64,000 nt of DNA from a bacterium. Its GTDB lineage: Bacteria > SM23-31. The stretch covers positions 1 through 64,000 of the forward strand of contig JANQEH010000058.1 of the NCBI GenBank assembly GCA_028278455.1, written 5' to 3'. The notes below the pieces were generated by a model. That model worked only from the letters and a program-made list of their open reading frames with translations. It was not told the DNA's origin and ran no database searches. How positions within the stretch are numbered: position 1 is the stretch's first letter; each line of letters opens with the position of its first letter. This document shows positions 33,734 through 42,612 of the stretch, piece after piece. A program made the position numbers and the translations under genes.

Positions 33734-36316
33734 ATGATAGATTCAAGAAAGAAAAGCCCGGCTGTGCTCAGAATGATCCTTAAAAAACTGGTCGACAGCC
33801 TGGAACACGATTCGCTGATTGGTGATTTCGATGAAATGTTTACTGTAATTAAGAAAGAAAAGGGGACCATACATGCAGTTTTCTGGTATATGGTTCAGAT
33901 ATTGAGATCTGTTCCCGTATTTTTTTCTTACAAAACCTTGAGGAGTATTGCAATGCTGATTAATTATCTAAAGATCTCTATTAGAAATATTCTGAGACAC
34001 AAAGGTTATTCATTCATAAATATATTCGGGCTTGCCCTGGGAATGGCATGCTGCGTTCTCATTACCCTGTGGGTTGTGGATGAGCTGAGTTACGACAAAT
34101 ACCATGAGAATGCGGATCTTTTGTACCGTGTGGAGCAGGACCAGGATTACTCCGGACAGACTTTTCATGTGAATGTTACACCATTCCCTCTCGGGCCGGC
34201 ATTAAAGGATAATATACCGGAAGTTGCTGATGCGGCAAGGTTTACATGGGCCGGCGAGATGCTTGTCAGATACGGGAACAGTGCATTTTATGATAACTGG
34301 ATATATTTTGTCGATCCTTCTTGTTTACAGATGTTCACTTATCCGGTAATTAAAGGCGACCACAGGGCCCCCCTGGATGATCCTAATTCGATAGTTATAA
34401 CCGAAGAAATGGCAGAAAAATACTTTCCGGGTGAAGAGCCCGTAGGCAAGATTCTTAATCTGAATAACACCTACGATCTGACTGTAACTGCAGTTTTGGA
34501 AAATATCCCTGATAATTCCTATACCGGATTCAATATGCTTATCCCTACAGCATTTGCCGAATCTAATCAGTTAATCAATACAAACTGGGGAAATAATTAT
34601 CTTCTTACATTTATTCAGCTTCAGGAAGGTGCGGATTTCGCTGAAGCTTCCCGTAAAGCAGATGCCCTGTTTGATGAACAGAGGAGGAGGGGATCAGTCA
34701 ACCTCATTCTCGCGCCATACACAGATATACATCTTCATGGTTATTCAGGATTCGGAAAATCCATGGGAGCTATCCAATATGTTTATATCTTCTCGGTCAT
34801 AGCTGTACTTGTTCTGCTGATCGCCTGTATAAATTTCATGAATCTTTCAACAGCCAGATCGGTCAACCGGGCGAAAGAGATCGGGATGAGAAAAGTATCA
34901 GGTGCATTGAAATCCAACATCGTTACCCAGTTCTTCGGCGAGTCGGTGCTGATGTCGCTGATTGCATTGGGAGCAGCCATTTTAATGGTAGCTCTGTCCA
35001 TGGATGTGTTCAACAATCTCTCAGGCAAGAACATTCCTATTAGTGTGCTTGTCCGCGGGAAGATCATCGGACTAATGGTATTAACTGCGCTTGTCACGGG
35101 TGTCCTGTCGGGAATCTATCCCTCATTTGTGCTTTCGGCTTTCAAGCCTGTCAAAGTCCTCAGCGGGCAGATGCGATCAGGATTGAAAGGTGTTATGTTC
35201 AGGAAAGGGATGGTTCTGGTCCAGTTCACACTATCGATATTTCTTATAGTAGGTACCCTGATAGTATACAATCAGCTTGATTATATGAGAAACAAGGATA
35301 TTGGATATGATAAGGAAAGTCTGATCTATATCCCTGTAAAAGGGGATGTCGGCACAAAGATCAAGATTTTGAAACAGGAATGGCTGAAAGATCCGAAAAT
35401 CCTGGGAGTTTCAGGTTCATGGCAGCTCCCGTCAAGCAACTCTGCAAATTCAGGTGGAGCCAGATGGGAAGGTATCGATCAGGACAGAACTTATCTCATA
35501 GGTATGAATTGGATCAATTATGATTTTATAGAGACAATGAAGATCGAAATGCTTGAAGGAAGATCATTTACAAAAGAGTTTCCGGCGGATACGGCTGAAG
35601 GATTCATTCTCAATGAAGAAGTTGTAAAACTGATGGGAGTTGAGGGATCACCGATAGGAAAATTCTTTTCGTTCCAGGGCAGGACCGGGAGTGTTATAGG
35701 AGTAATGAAAAATTATCACTACGTATCTGTCAAACACACTATTAAACCCCAGGTGCTGCTCTGGGCGCCGACTACCTCCATGCGGTATATTCTTATCAGA
35801 GTAGGTGAAGGAGATATTAACGAGTCTCTCGATTCGCTGGAATCAGCGTGGAATAAAATAGCAGCGGAATACCCGTTCGATTTCCGGTTTCTCGATGATC
35901 AGATCGACAGGGCATACAGGACTGAAGGCAGGCTTGCGGAGTTGTTGAAATATTTTTCTGGGCTTGCTATAATTATTGCCTCTCTCGGTGTTTTCGGGCT
36001 TGCATCCTTTACAGCCCAGCAGAGGACTCGCGAGATCGGAATCCGGAAGGTACTCGGTGCATCCGAGAGCAAGATCACGGGGCAGTTATGCGGTGAGTTC
36101 CTTATCCTGGTGTTGATAGCGAACGCCGCTGCATGGCCGCTTGCGTGGATATCGGGTAATAAATGGCTTCAGGATTTCGCATACCGCGCTGATATAGGTT
36201 TCATGGTATTCGTATTTGCGGGATCGATAGCTATAATAACCGCGCTGATATCGGTCGGTATACAGGCTGCGAAAGCGGCCTCCGCCAATCCGGTTACATC
36301 ATTGAAATATGAGTGA
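33734..36316 (+). CDS. MacB/FtsX-type ABC transporter permease 1
   Basis: I place the start at the ATG at 33734 (860 residues). The frame is open upstream into padR, but the homologous N-terminal prefix begins near here. An N-terminal helical prefix of about 95 residues ('LIGDFDEMF') is followed by two MacB-like periplasmic domains and two FtsX domains: helices near 115, 365, 410 and 455 for the first half, and near 500, 750, 800 and 835 for the second. Typical texts are 'SFINIFGLALGMACC', 'ACINFMNLSTARSVNRAKEIGMRK' (residues positioned near 380) and 'REIGIRKVLGAS'. No ATPase gene is adjacent. It probably moves an amphipathic or lipid-like substrate, by analogy with MacB and LolE. Confidence 0.87.
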   Translation: MIDSRKKSPAVLRMILKKLVDSLEHDSLIGDFDEMFTVIKKEKGTIHAVFWYMVQILRSVPVFFSYKTLRSIAMLINYLKISIRNILRHKGYSFINIFGLALGMACCVLITLWVVDELSYDKYHENADLLYRVEQDQDYSGQTFHVNVTPFPLGPALKDNIPEVADAARFTWAGEMLVRYGNSAFYDNWIYFVDPSCLQMFTYPVIKGDHRAPLDDPNSIVITEEMAEKYFPGEEPVGKILNLNNTYDLTVTAVLENIPDNSYTGFNMLIPTAFAESNQLINTNWGNNYLLTFIQLQEGADFAEASRKADALFDEQRRRGSVNLILAPYTDIHLHGYSGFGKSMGAIQYVYIFSVIAVLVLLIACINFMNLSTARSVNRAKEIGMRKVSGALKSNIVTQFFGESVLMSLIALGAAILMVALSMDVFNNLSGKNIPISVLVRGKIIGLMVLTALVTGVLSGIYPSFVLSAFKPVKVLSGQMRSGLKGVMFRKGMVLVQFTLSIFLIVGTLIVYNQLDYMRNKDIGYDKESLIYIPVKGDVGTKIKILKQEWLKDPKILGVSGSWQLPSSNSANSGGARWEGIDQDRTYLIGMNWINYDFIETMKIEMLEGRSFTKEFPADTAEGFILNEEVVKLMGVEGSPIGKFFSFQGRTGSVIGVMKNYHYVSVKHTIKPQVLLWAPTTSMRYILIRVGEGDINESLDSLESAWNKIAAEYPFDFRFLDDQIDRAYRTEGRLAELLKYFSGLAIIIASLGVFGLASFTAQQRTREIGIRKVLGASESKITGQLCGEFLILVLIANAAAWPLAWISGNKWLQDFAYRADIGFMVFVFAGSIAIITALISVGIQAAKAASANPVTSLKYE

Positions 36317-36364
36317 TAATCTATAATTCTCTCCGCGGTTGCGAGAACTTGTTGCTAAGATTCT

Positions 36365-36390
36365 GTTGGAGTAGGTTTCAAACCTGCTCC
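36365..36390. repeat. GGAGYAGG/CCTGYTCC palindromic repeat, copy 1
   Basis: The unit starts GTTGGAG-TAGG and ends CCTGCTCC around a TTTCAAA-type centre; the arms pair with one G-T mismatch. A second copy with compensatory-looking changes lies at 36744-36769. Confidence 0.55.
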
Positions 36391-36412
36391 TTCAAAAAAT
36401 TTTCTCCTGTAG

Positions 36413-36431
36413 GGGCGGGGTTTCCCCGCCC
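36413..36431 (+). terminator. GC-rich hairpin with T-tract (terminator-like repeat)
   Basis: GGGCGGGG-TTT-CCCCGCCC is a perfect 8-3-8 dyad followed by TTTTATTT, about 100 bp after the permease-1 stop. It could terminate that transcript, but its 'TGTAGGGGCGGGG' context is also that of a common dispersed intergenic repeat. Confidence 0.5.
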
Positions 36432-36515
36432 TTTTATTTGTTTCCAATCGGAAAAAAAGGAAATAAAAACAAATTTCAATCCCTGGCATTTCATACTAAA
36501 TCAATCTTCCTATCC

Positions 36516-36534
36516 GGGCGAGGGCACCTCGCCC
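36516..36534. repeat. GC-rich 8-3-8 palindrome
   Basis: GGGCGAGG-GCA-CCTCGCCC is a perfect dyad 100 bp after the previous hairpin, with no T-tract. It resembles the neighbouring GC-rich element in layout but not in exact sequence. Confidence 0.5.
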
Positions 36535-36743
36535 CTGCGACGGGTAAAATCTTATCCTAATATCAAAATACACGCAAGCTTACAGATATCGTATATCATG
36601 GCGCCTGCAAACTTGCCTGAGCCTTTCTTTTCGGTTTTTGAAGGTGTTAAGTGTTTATAAATTGTTGATAATATTCCATAAAATAAAAAACAAGTAATTT
36701 TTTTCTTGACATAAGTTCAATATATATATATATCTTATTAACA

Positions 36744-36769
36744 GTTGGAGCAGGTTTCGAGCCTGTTCC
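36744..36769. repeat. GGAGYAGG/CCTGYTCC palindromic repeat, copy 2
   Basis: Same layout as the unit at 36365-36390: GTTGGAGCAGG, a TTTCGAG centre, then CCTGTTCC. The sequence variation keeps most of the pairing. Confidence 0.55.
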
Positions 36770-37144
36770 TGCAAAAACAACCGGGAACACCGCAAAGGAA
36801 AGCGGGACAGGAAGGTCAGAATAAAACAGGGTCCGGATTCGTTGGGATTCCGGAGACAGGATAAAATGGGCAGACATTCATTCCCGGGTCGGATAATCCA
36901 GATTACAGATTTCATTGATTAATATCAAAATGTCAGTTCATGGTACATAGGCGTTATATATGTACATGAACTCAATTTAATAACCAATAGACCTTAAGAG
37001 AAAGGAGCCGGCTTCATGCGTCTAAAGAAGCGTTTTTGCCTGAACGGAATAAATGTTATTATAAGCGGTATCTTATGTTAAAGATGGGATTTATTTAAAA
37101 GTTAATGATTAGTTGTTTTAATTTCTTAAAAGGAGATAATATCC

Positions 37145-37837
37145 ATGAAAAACTATTGCTCATATAAAAAATATCTATGCTTATTCATAATGTTGTTATT
37201 TAGCACCACTAATATTCCAAACTCATATGGACAAGAAGATTTAATGCCATTAAATGACCTATGTATAATGTCATCAGATATAATAAAAGCAGAAGTCATT
37301 TCGGTTAGATCTAAAATAAAAGATATCAAAAGGGTGAAAGTAAACCGAGTAAAAGTTTTAGAAGTTTATAAAGGTTCATTCAATATTAATGAAGAATTTG
37401 AATTTAATACTCTTGAAGGTGGGGCAAAACAAGGTATTTCAATCCTTGTGGAAGCTCCAACACCAATACCAATATTTAAGGAAGGAGAACAGGCAATACT
37501 ATTCCTTTGTCGAATAAATGTTAGAAATCCTGATAATTCTATTAGAAGATCAATTTCATTAGCAGCTTTCTCAGAGAGTAAATTCAAAGTAGTAAAAGAC
37601 AAGTTTACTCAAGTGGAAGTAGTAAAAAGAGAGAAGATTATGGTACCATTAATTTTGCAGAATAACAAGAAGACATATTCTATGAGAGATCCACTAACAA
37701 AAGAAATGAAGATAATTAGATCAAAACCAAATTTACCTAATAACTTAAAAAAATGGGGCGATTCTATAAATATTTCAGTTGCGGATTCATTTCTCTTAGA
37801 AGACTTTATTGATCTGATTCAGTTTTTTATTAAATAA
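37145..37837 (+). CDS. Secreted protein of unknown family
   Basis: The 230-residue protein has a signal peptide (hydrophobic 11-22, likely cleavage after 'SYG' near residue 29). The mature part begins with 'DLCIMSSDIIKAEVISV' followed by 'VLEVYKGS...EEFEF', then 'PIFKEGEQAILFLCR'. The same order appears in the protein at 53378 ('ELIESSDHIVQTKVVS', 'ITDVYYGDLKPGQVIK', 'YLYVGENAFLFLS'), so the two are distant relatives. AGGAG lies upstream. Codon use is strikingly AT-rich compared with genes outside 36.7-39.4 kb. It stands 36 bp before the matrixin gene, so a joint secreted function such as inhibitor, chaperone or substrate is a guess from adjacency. Confidence 0.7.
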   Translation: MKNYCSYKKYLCLFIMLLFSTTNIPNSYGQEDLMPLNDLCIMSSDIIKAEVISVRSKIKDIKRVKVNRVKVLEVYKGSFNINEEFEFNTLEGGAKQGISILVEAPTPIPIFKEGEQAILFLCRINVRNPDNSIRRSISLAAFSESKFKVVKDKFTQVEVVKREKIMVPLILQNNKKTYSMRDPLTKEMKIIRSKPNLPNNLKKWGDSINISVADSFLLEDFIDLIQFFIK

Positions 37838-37873
37838 AACGAAAATACTGACCATATTTATGGAGACGTAAAA

Positions 37874-40201
37874 ATGAAAAAGAAATTGTTCTGGATAATA
37901 ATATTTTTTGTGCTTTCTGCAAAAGTTTCATTCTCCGCAAAATTTATAAGCACTAGTAGTAATGAATCTCCTATGGGTACATATCAAACTAAACGTTTTC
38001 CCGGTTCATCACCTACAATAGCTTGGGAATTTAACACGGCTAGAATTCCTACTTCAATTTCATCGACTGAAATGGAATCTGGTATAACAAATGCATATAC
38101 TATGTGGGATGCAGTAACTACTGCTGATATTGCATTTAGCAAAACGGGAACCAGTACAAGAGGTAGAAATTCAACAGATGGATATAATGTTCATTCTTGG
38201 AGTGTAGATGATGATGATTTGCATGAAGACTTAGGTGGTGTCTTAAAGTGGGTTGCATGTGCTATTCCTATAGCAAACGATGATGATAACAATGGGACAT
38301 GGGAAATTACTGACAGTGATATAGTATATAACAAAGAGCTTACAACCTATTGGGGGCAATATAATTTCAAGAGAATTGCAGCACACGAAATTGGTCATCA
38401 AATAGGTTTAGGTCATCCTGGATTTGATGGTACTATCATGAGTACAGATGGTGCCACTGTGAATAGATCTCTTCATACTGATGATATTGATGGGATATCT
38501 TTCCTTTACGGTGGTAAAATAATAAACGATCAAGTTATTGCACCTTCAACTGCGGTAGGGATTGAATGGGATTGGAATGTGCAGTCAAATGCAAAAATAA
38601 CAATATCTTCAAAACAAATTATTGTTGTTGAAAACAAAGTTCTCAATATATGGGGTGATTGCTATATTCACGGAAATGTAGTTAAAGGTCGAGGCGATGT
38701 TACTTGGAAAGGAATAAAACTATGGAATACACAGAACGCAATCTTAGATCATATAAAATATTGTAAAATTGAAGATGCTGAAATTGGAATTCGCCTTTAT
38801 GGTGCTTACAACACTAGAATTAATAATAATGAAATCAAAGATTGTATAAAAGGTATTGAAGTCTACAATGCATCAAATGTTAAAATTGATGATAACACAA
38901 TATATAATTGTTCTGATACCGGTATTAAGTTTACAGCCGCAAATAGTGTGTCTGCCGAGGATAATACAATATATAACTGTTATAAAGGAATCTATAGCGT
39001 TTCTGCCCCGTCTCCACCCTGGGGTAATATCGGGCCTGATAATCATATAAGGGATTCTCAGGTCAGTAATGTTGAAGTCGGCGGTTATTCTACGATGAAT
39101 ATCCGGGGTTCTATTTTAGAAAATAGTATTTCAGGTTATGACACTCAGTTTTGTTTCTATAATCAATTACAGGGTGAAGGTGACGTAGAAGAGTATAATG
39201 ATATTAATAGCGGAATAACAAATCAGTATCATGTTTATAATGACAATTCAAGTCACACAGTGGATGCTGAGAACAATTATTGGTACAATTCAGTAAATAA
39301 TGCTCCCGTGTTAGGAGGTCCAGGTGCGGTAGACTATAATCCTGGTACATTTTACAAGCAGAGTTCTTTTTTCGATAATGCCGCGAAAGAGCATTTCGCA
39401 CAGGCTGTTCAGCTGAAGAAGGACAATAACATCGATGCAGCTTTGGCGAAGTTCAAGACGATCGTTGATAATTATTCCGAGCACAAAATGGCTAAGCTCT
39501 CCCTTAACGATATTTCCGGTCTGCTGATGAGAAAGGAGAATCCTGCTGAAAAGGGTATTGGATATTTTAAGGATCTAAGAAACAGTTTAATCTCCTTCAA
39601 AAGCGGCAGCAGACTGCTCCCCCATGTAAACAGGCATCTGCTGTTCTGGCTGCAGAATGACAGGCAATATAAAGAGGCAGACAGGCTTTATTGCGAACTG
39701 ATCACAAGCGGGAAGGATTTCGAAAAGGTAGCCGATCTTGTATATAGAAGAGCGATAATGCTGAAGAATGACCTCGGCAGAGAGGAAGAAGCTATTGCCC
39801 TGCTTCAGGAAATGGTTAAGAAGGACTGCGCAATGGCAGATATTGCTGTTACCGATCTCAAGCTGCTGGGTGCGGACGTTCCCGAGCCGGAACCGCAGAA
39901 CAAGGAGGTTCCGGTACAGAGTGAATTGCTGGTACCGGATGATTTCGGACTGGAGCAGAACTTTCCGAACCCTTTCAACCCGGTTACGACTGTAAAATAT
40001 AACCTTCCAGAGGCATCTTTCGTTACATTGAAGGTTTATAATGTCTTAGGCCAGGAGATCGCAAACCTTGTCAGCTCAGACAAACCTGCAGGTTTTCATT
40101 CTGTGAAATGGGATGCATCTAAGATCGCTTCGGGAACTTATATCTATAAGATCACAGCAGGTGATTTCACGGCTGCCAGAAAGATGATATTGATCAAGTA
40201 A
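37874..40201 (+). CDS. Secreted matrixin-type metalloprotease / beta-helix protein with sorting tag
   Basis: The 775-residue protein has a signal peptide (1 to about 21), a metzincin protease domain with HExxHxxGxxH at His171-His175-His181 ('HEIGHQIGLGH') and Met-turn at Met189, and a parallel beta-helix region (about 250-480, NosD-like repeats such as 'NNEIKDCIKGIEVYNASNV'). A helical TPR-like stretch (about 495-680) and a C-terminal FlgD-like/type IX-style sorting domain (about 695-775, 'QNFPNPFNPVTT' to 'KMILIK') follow. Codons up to about 39360 are AT-rich and those after it resemble the host genes, so the protease/helix part looks imported and fused to a local tail. GGAG precedes the ATG. 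Confidence 0.85.
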   Translation: MKKKLFWIIIFFVLSAKVSFSAKFISTSSNESPMGTYQTKRFPGSSPTIAWEFNTARIPTSISSTEMESGITNAYTMWDAVTTADIAFSKTGTSTRGRNSTDGYNVHSWSVDDDDLHEDLGGVLKWVACAIPIANDDDNNGTWEITDSDIVYNKELTTYWGQYNFKRIAAHEIGHQIGLGHPGFDGTIMSTDGATVNRSLHTDDIDGISFLYGGKIINDQVIAPSTAVGIEWDWNVQSNAKITISSKQIIVVENKVLNIWGDCYIHGNVVKGRGDVTWKGIKLWNTQNAILDHIKYCKIEDAEIGIRLYGAYNTRINNNEIKDCIKGIEVYNASNVKIDDNTIYNCSDTGIKFTAANSVSAEDNTIYNCYKGIYSVSAPSPPWGNIGPDNHIRDSQVSNVEVGGYSTMNIRGSILENSISGYDTQFCFYNQLQGEGDVEEYNDINSGITNQYHVYNDNSSHTVDAENNYWYNSVNNAPVLGGPGAVDYNPGTFYKQSSFFDNAAKEHFAQAVQLKKDNNIDAALAKFKTIVDNYSEHKMAKLSLNDISGLLMRKENPAEKGIGYFKDLRNSLISFKSGSRLLPHVNRHLLFWLQNDRQYKEADRLYCELITSGKDFEKVADLVYRRAIMLKNDLGREEEAIALLQEMVKKDCAMADIAVTDLKLLGADVPEPEPQNKEVPVQSELLVPDDFGLEQNFPNPFNPVTTVKYNLPEASFVTLKVYNVLGQEIANLVSSDKPAGFHSVKWDASKIASGTYIYKITAGDFTAARKMILIK

Positions 40202-40219
40202 AAGTTGATCCTATTAAAT

Positions 40220-40257
40220 AAAAAGACCTCCGGGAACAGACACCGGAGGTCTTTTTT
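40220..40257. terminator. Bidirectional rho-independent terminator
   Basis: AGACCTCCGG (40224-40233) pairs with CCGGAGGTCT (40243-40252), flanked by AAAAA on the left and TTTTTTT on the right. It lies between two convergent genes and can terminate both. Confidence 0.88.
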
Positions 40258-40281
40258 TATATAATGTTCCGATAGATTCTG

Positions 40282-40983
40282 CTATTTCAGCTTGAAGTTG
40301 ATCGTCTGGACGATGCGGTAAGGTACCGGTTGTTCTCGCTGGGTAGCAGGTTTGTATCTCATCTGCTTCAAGGCAGTGACCGCCGCTTCATCACATACCT
40401 TGTGCAGTGACTTCAATATCGTGAATTCCGTCGGCACGCCTTCCTTTGTAATCAGCAGCTGGATAGCGACTGTTCCCTCGATCCCTGCCTGGATAGCCAT
40501 TTCCGGGTACTTCAGGATTTCATAGATCTTCGCCAGTCCGCCGATCAGCTTCGGCTGGTTCTGTATCGGGAGAAACGGCGGAACTTCATCTTCGTCCGAC
40601 TCTTCAACATTCGGAGGCGGGGGAAGCTCTTCGAATTCCATAAAATCTATATCGGTTTCATCGATTGTAATATCATCCAGCAGTTCCTCGTCTTCAGATT
40701 CTATCGGGACCGCGGGCGCTTCAGGAGGAGGCGGTGTTTTCACCTGCTCGGTTTCCGGTATATCCTGAATTTCGATCCTGGTTTCAACCTCAGAGAATAC
40801 TGCCGGCTCAATTTCCTGCTTCTGAAAGGCAAACGTCGTTGAGATCATTATTAAAAGAGAGACGATGACCGCAGAATGAAAATGATTTGAATCGCGCCTG
40901 TTATCATCGATGCTCGGATGTTTTGGCAGACGCTTAGAAACGCGGAATCGCTTCTCTAAAATATGTGGTTCTTCTTGCTGCAT
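40282..40983 (-). CDS. TonB-like energy-transducer protein 1
   Basis: The 233-residue protein has one N-terminal membrane helix (about 37-54), a Pro/Glu/Asp-rich periplasmic spacer ('TPPPPEAPAVP', 'ELPPPPN') and a TonB C-terminal domain ('AIQAGIEGTVAIQLLITKEG' to 'PVPYRIVQTINFKLK'). It would couple inner-membrane energy to outer-membrane receptors, but no ExbB/ExbD gene is nearby. Upstream, ATGTAATTACAT (41023-41034) and CTGAAT-N6-ATTCAG (41052-41069) are candidate regulatory dyads. Confidence 0.87.
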   Translation of the reverse strand: MQQEEPHILEKRFRVSKRLPKHPSIDDNRRDSNHFHSAVIVSLLIMISTTFAFQKQEIEPAVFSEVETRIEIQDIPETEQVKTPPPPEAPAVPIESEDEELLDDITIDETDIDFMEFEELPPPPNVEESDEDEVPPFLPIQNQPKLIGGLAKIYEILKYPEMAIQAGIEGTVAIQLLITKEGVPTEFTILKSLHKVCDEAAVTALKQMRYKPATQREQPVPYRIVQTINFKLK

Positions 40984-41209
40984 ATCTATAACTATTCCTG
41001 TTACAACTTATAATTATTATTCATGTAATTACATATTTTTTAATTTCAGTTCTGAATTTACATATTCAGTGTTAATTACGAATTAATTTTTAATTAAAAA
41101 TCCGTTAAATTATATACTATAATAAAACAAATTTATTTAATACTTGGTTCGTTTTATTTAGATTTTGTTCTGAAGCAGAAGACCAATGTTTATTTCAGGT
41201 TTCATTTCT

Positions 41210-41393
41210 GAGATTTCTAGGTTTGCCCCTTTCTGCGTTGCAGAATTGAGGCTGCGCTCGAAATGACAATAGAATGGAATTTTACTTTTGTCCAATTTTG
41301 AAAGACATGTAGAATTTTACATCAGTTTTTAAAGGTAATTGTCATTTCGATTGGAGTTTCCCGTAACAGCGGGAACGTAATGGAGAAATCTCG
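41210..41393. repeat. Imperfect inverted-repeat element (MITE-like, non-coding)
   Basis: The left end has GAGATTTCT followed by 'GCTCGAAATGACAAT'; the right end has ATTGTCATTTCGA followed by GAGAAATCTC, the reverse complement. The central part is unrelated and AT-rich. The end sequences resemble the 'GTCATTTCGA...GAGAAATC' repeats dispersed between genes in many FCB genomes, here as a back-to-back pair. No transposase is present. Confidence 0.5.
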
Positions 41394-41477
41394 ACGCTTA
41401 TAACCGGTGTTATCTATCAACAATATGAAAAGTCGTTAAGTTAAATAGTAAATGGACGACATAGACAACCCCCTTAG

Positions 41478-41497
41478 TCCCCCTTTATTAAGGGGGA
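41478..41497. repeat. C5/G5 palindromic dispersed element, copy 2
   Basis: TCCCCCTTTATTAAGGGGGA differs from the copy at 1649-1668 only in the centre. Confidence 0.55.
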
Positions 41498-41570
41498 ATA
41501 TTGTATAGAATATCTTTACCGGATAACCATAGCGGCATTCAATACAATGGGGAAACCAACATTGCCGGAT

Positions 41571-41614
41571 AAAAAAACCCCTTTCAGGAAATCCAACCGG
41601 TATTCCTGAAAGGG
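41571..41614 (-). terminator. Rho-independent terminator of TonB-like 2
   Basis: On the minus strand CCCTTTCAGGAA (41614-41603) pairs with TTCCTGAAAGGG (41590-41579), followed by GTTTTTTT. It lies 28 bp after the TonB-2 stop. Confidence 0.85.
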
Positions 41615-41641
41615 AATCTATATATCAAGACGTTATTCTGA

Positions 41642-42352
41642 TTATTTGTTGATCTTGAACCTTATCGGCTGCATGATCCTGTAGGGTACAGGTTTATCTC
41701 TTTGCTTCGCCGGGATGAACCTCATCGTTTTTAGCGCATCCATTGCGGCATTGTCACACAGCGTATGAAGGGATTTTACAACCTCGAATTCGGTCGGTAT
41801 ACCTTCCCTGCTGATCAGTATTCTGAACACCACAGTGCCTTCGATCCCTGCCTTAATTGCGATCTCCGGATAAACAAGTTTTTTGTAAAGCTCATCGAGC
41901 CCGCCGATTAGTTTCGGCTGGTTTTCTATCGGCAGGAACGGCGGGATCTCTTCGGCGTCAACTTCTTCGATATTCGGCGGGGGCGGAAGTTCCTCAAACG
42001 CCATGAAATCGATTTCTGTTTCATCGATCGTTATATCGTCAAGGAGTTCCTCGTCTTCTGATTCAATTGGGACAGCTGGTGCAGCCGGAGGAGGTGGAGC
42101 CTTTATCTGCTCAGTCTCGGGAATATTCTCGACCTTCAAAACAACTTCAGTCGTTTCCGTGAATACCGCTTCACTTTCGAATTTCTGAAAACCGAAAGCA
42201 AAAAGAATAGCAATTACCAGTGTAACGCTAACTGCTGCCTGCAGAAAGAGCGGTTCTCTTTTTCTATCGTCAATTTTCGGATTCTTCGGCGCTCTTCTGC
42301 CGATCCTGAAATAATTTTCTAATATGTGTTTATCTTCATCTTTAAACATCAT
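41642..42352 (-). CDS. TonB-like energy-transducer protein 2
   Basis: The 236-residue paralogue of the protein at 40282 has the same layout: membrane helix at about 38-55, spacer with 'PPPPAAPAVPIESEDEELLDD' (positions about 82-102, nearly identical in both) and the TonB domain ending 'PVPYRIMQPIRFKINK'. The start has a perfect AGGAGG site. It is divergent from padR-2, so the region 42353-42612 may control both. Confidence 0.88.
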   Translation of the reverse strand: MMFKDEDKHILENYFRIGRRAPKNPKIDDRKREPLFLQAAVSVTLVIAILFAFGFQKFESEAVFTETTEVVLKVENIPETEQIKAPPPPAAPAVPIESEDEELLDDITIDETEIDFMAFEELPPPPNIEEVDAEEIPPFLPIENQPKLIGGLDELYKKLVYPEIAIKAGIEGTVVFRILISREGIPTEFEVVKSLHTLCDNAAMDALKTMRFIPAKQRDKPVPYRIMQPIRFKINK

Positions 42353-42546
42353 ATACCTCCTGTATTTATAAGACTATCAAAAGCCTTAAAACGGTCAGTA
42401 TAGTTAACAAATATTTCTTCATGATGTATCCCTACAATATACCAACCTCAATTTCTTTCTTACCTGACTATACGGAAACCTTTGCAAAAATGATGCAATA
42501 TTTTGCACTTTTATTTTTACTTATTGTGCTTACACAAATATGCAAC

Positions 42547-42596
42547 ATTATTACGGAAAATCAGTATATATGTTTATACGGAAAATCCGTAATAAT
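42547..42596. promoter_or_regulatory. Paired operator palindromes upstream of padR-2
   Basis: TACGGAAAATCCGTA (42577-42591) is a perfect 6-3-6 dyad, and TACGGAAAATCAGTA (42552-42566) is the same element with one mismatch, 25 bp upstream. In addition ATTATTACGGA (42547-42557) and TCCGTAATAAT (42586-42596) form 11-bp perfect outer arms. The element ends 17-21 bp before the PadR-2 ATG and may also affect the divergent TonB-2 gene. Confidence 0.65.
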
Positions 42597-42612
42597 AAAA
42601 AATGAGGCATGT

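Larger units (their letters stand above)
36317..37144. other. 828-bp gene-free interval dense in palindromic repeats
   Basis: No gene is supported here. The interval contains a GC-rich terminator-like dyad (36413-36431), a second GC dyad (36516-36534) and two copies of a GGAGYAGG/CCTGYTCC element (36365-36390 and 36744-36769). Between them the sequence is AT-rich, including an AT-dinucleotide run at 36719-36732. It marks the left edge of the AT-rich block holding the matrixin gene. Confidence 0.6.
40984..41641. other. 658-bp gene-free interval with repeats
   Basis: Contains two dyads near the TonB-1 start, a long imperfect inverted pair (41210-41393), a C5/G5 palindrome (41478-41497) and the terminator of TonB-2 (41571-41614). 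No coding frame is supported. Confidence 0.6.

Noticed and set aside
41210-41393. Insertion sequence
   Set aside because: Inverted ends are present but there is no transposase frame and no recognisable target duplication.
42421-42612. Extra 64-residue N-terminus on PadR-2 from an upstream ATG
   Set aside because: It reads through the operator palindromes, has no family similarity and is unnecessary because ATG 42613 has a good ribosome site and aligns with the other two PadR proteins.
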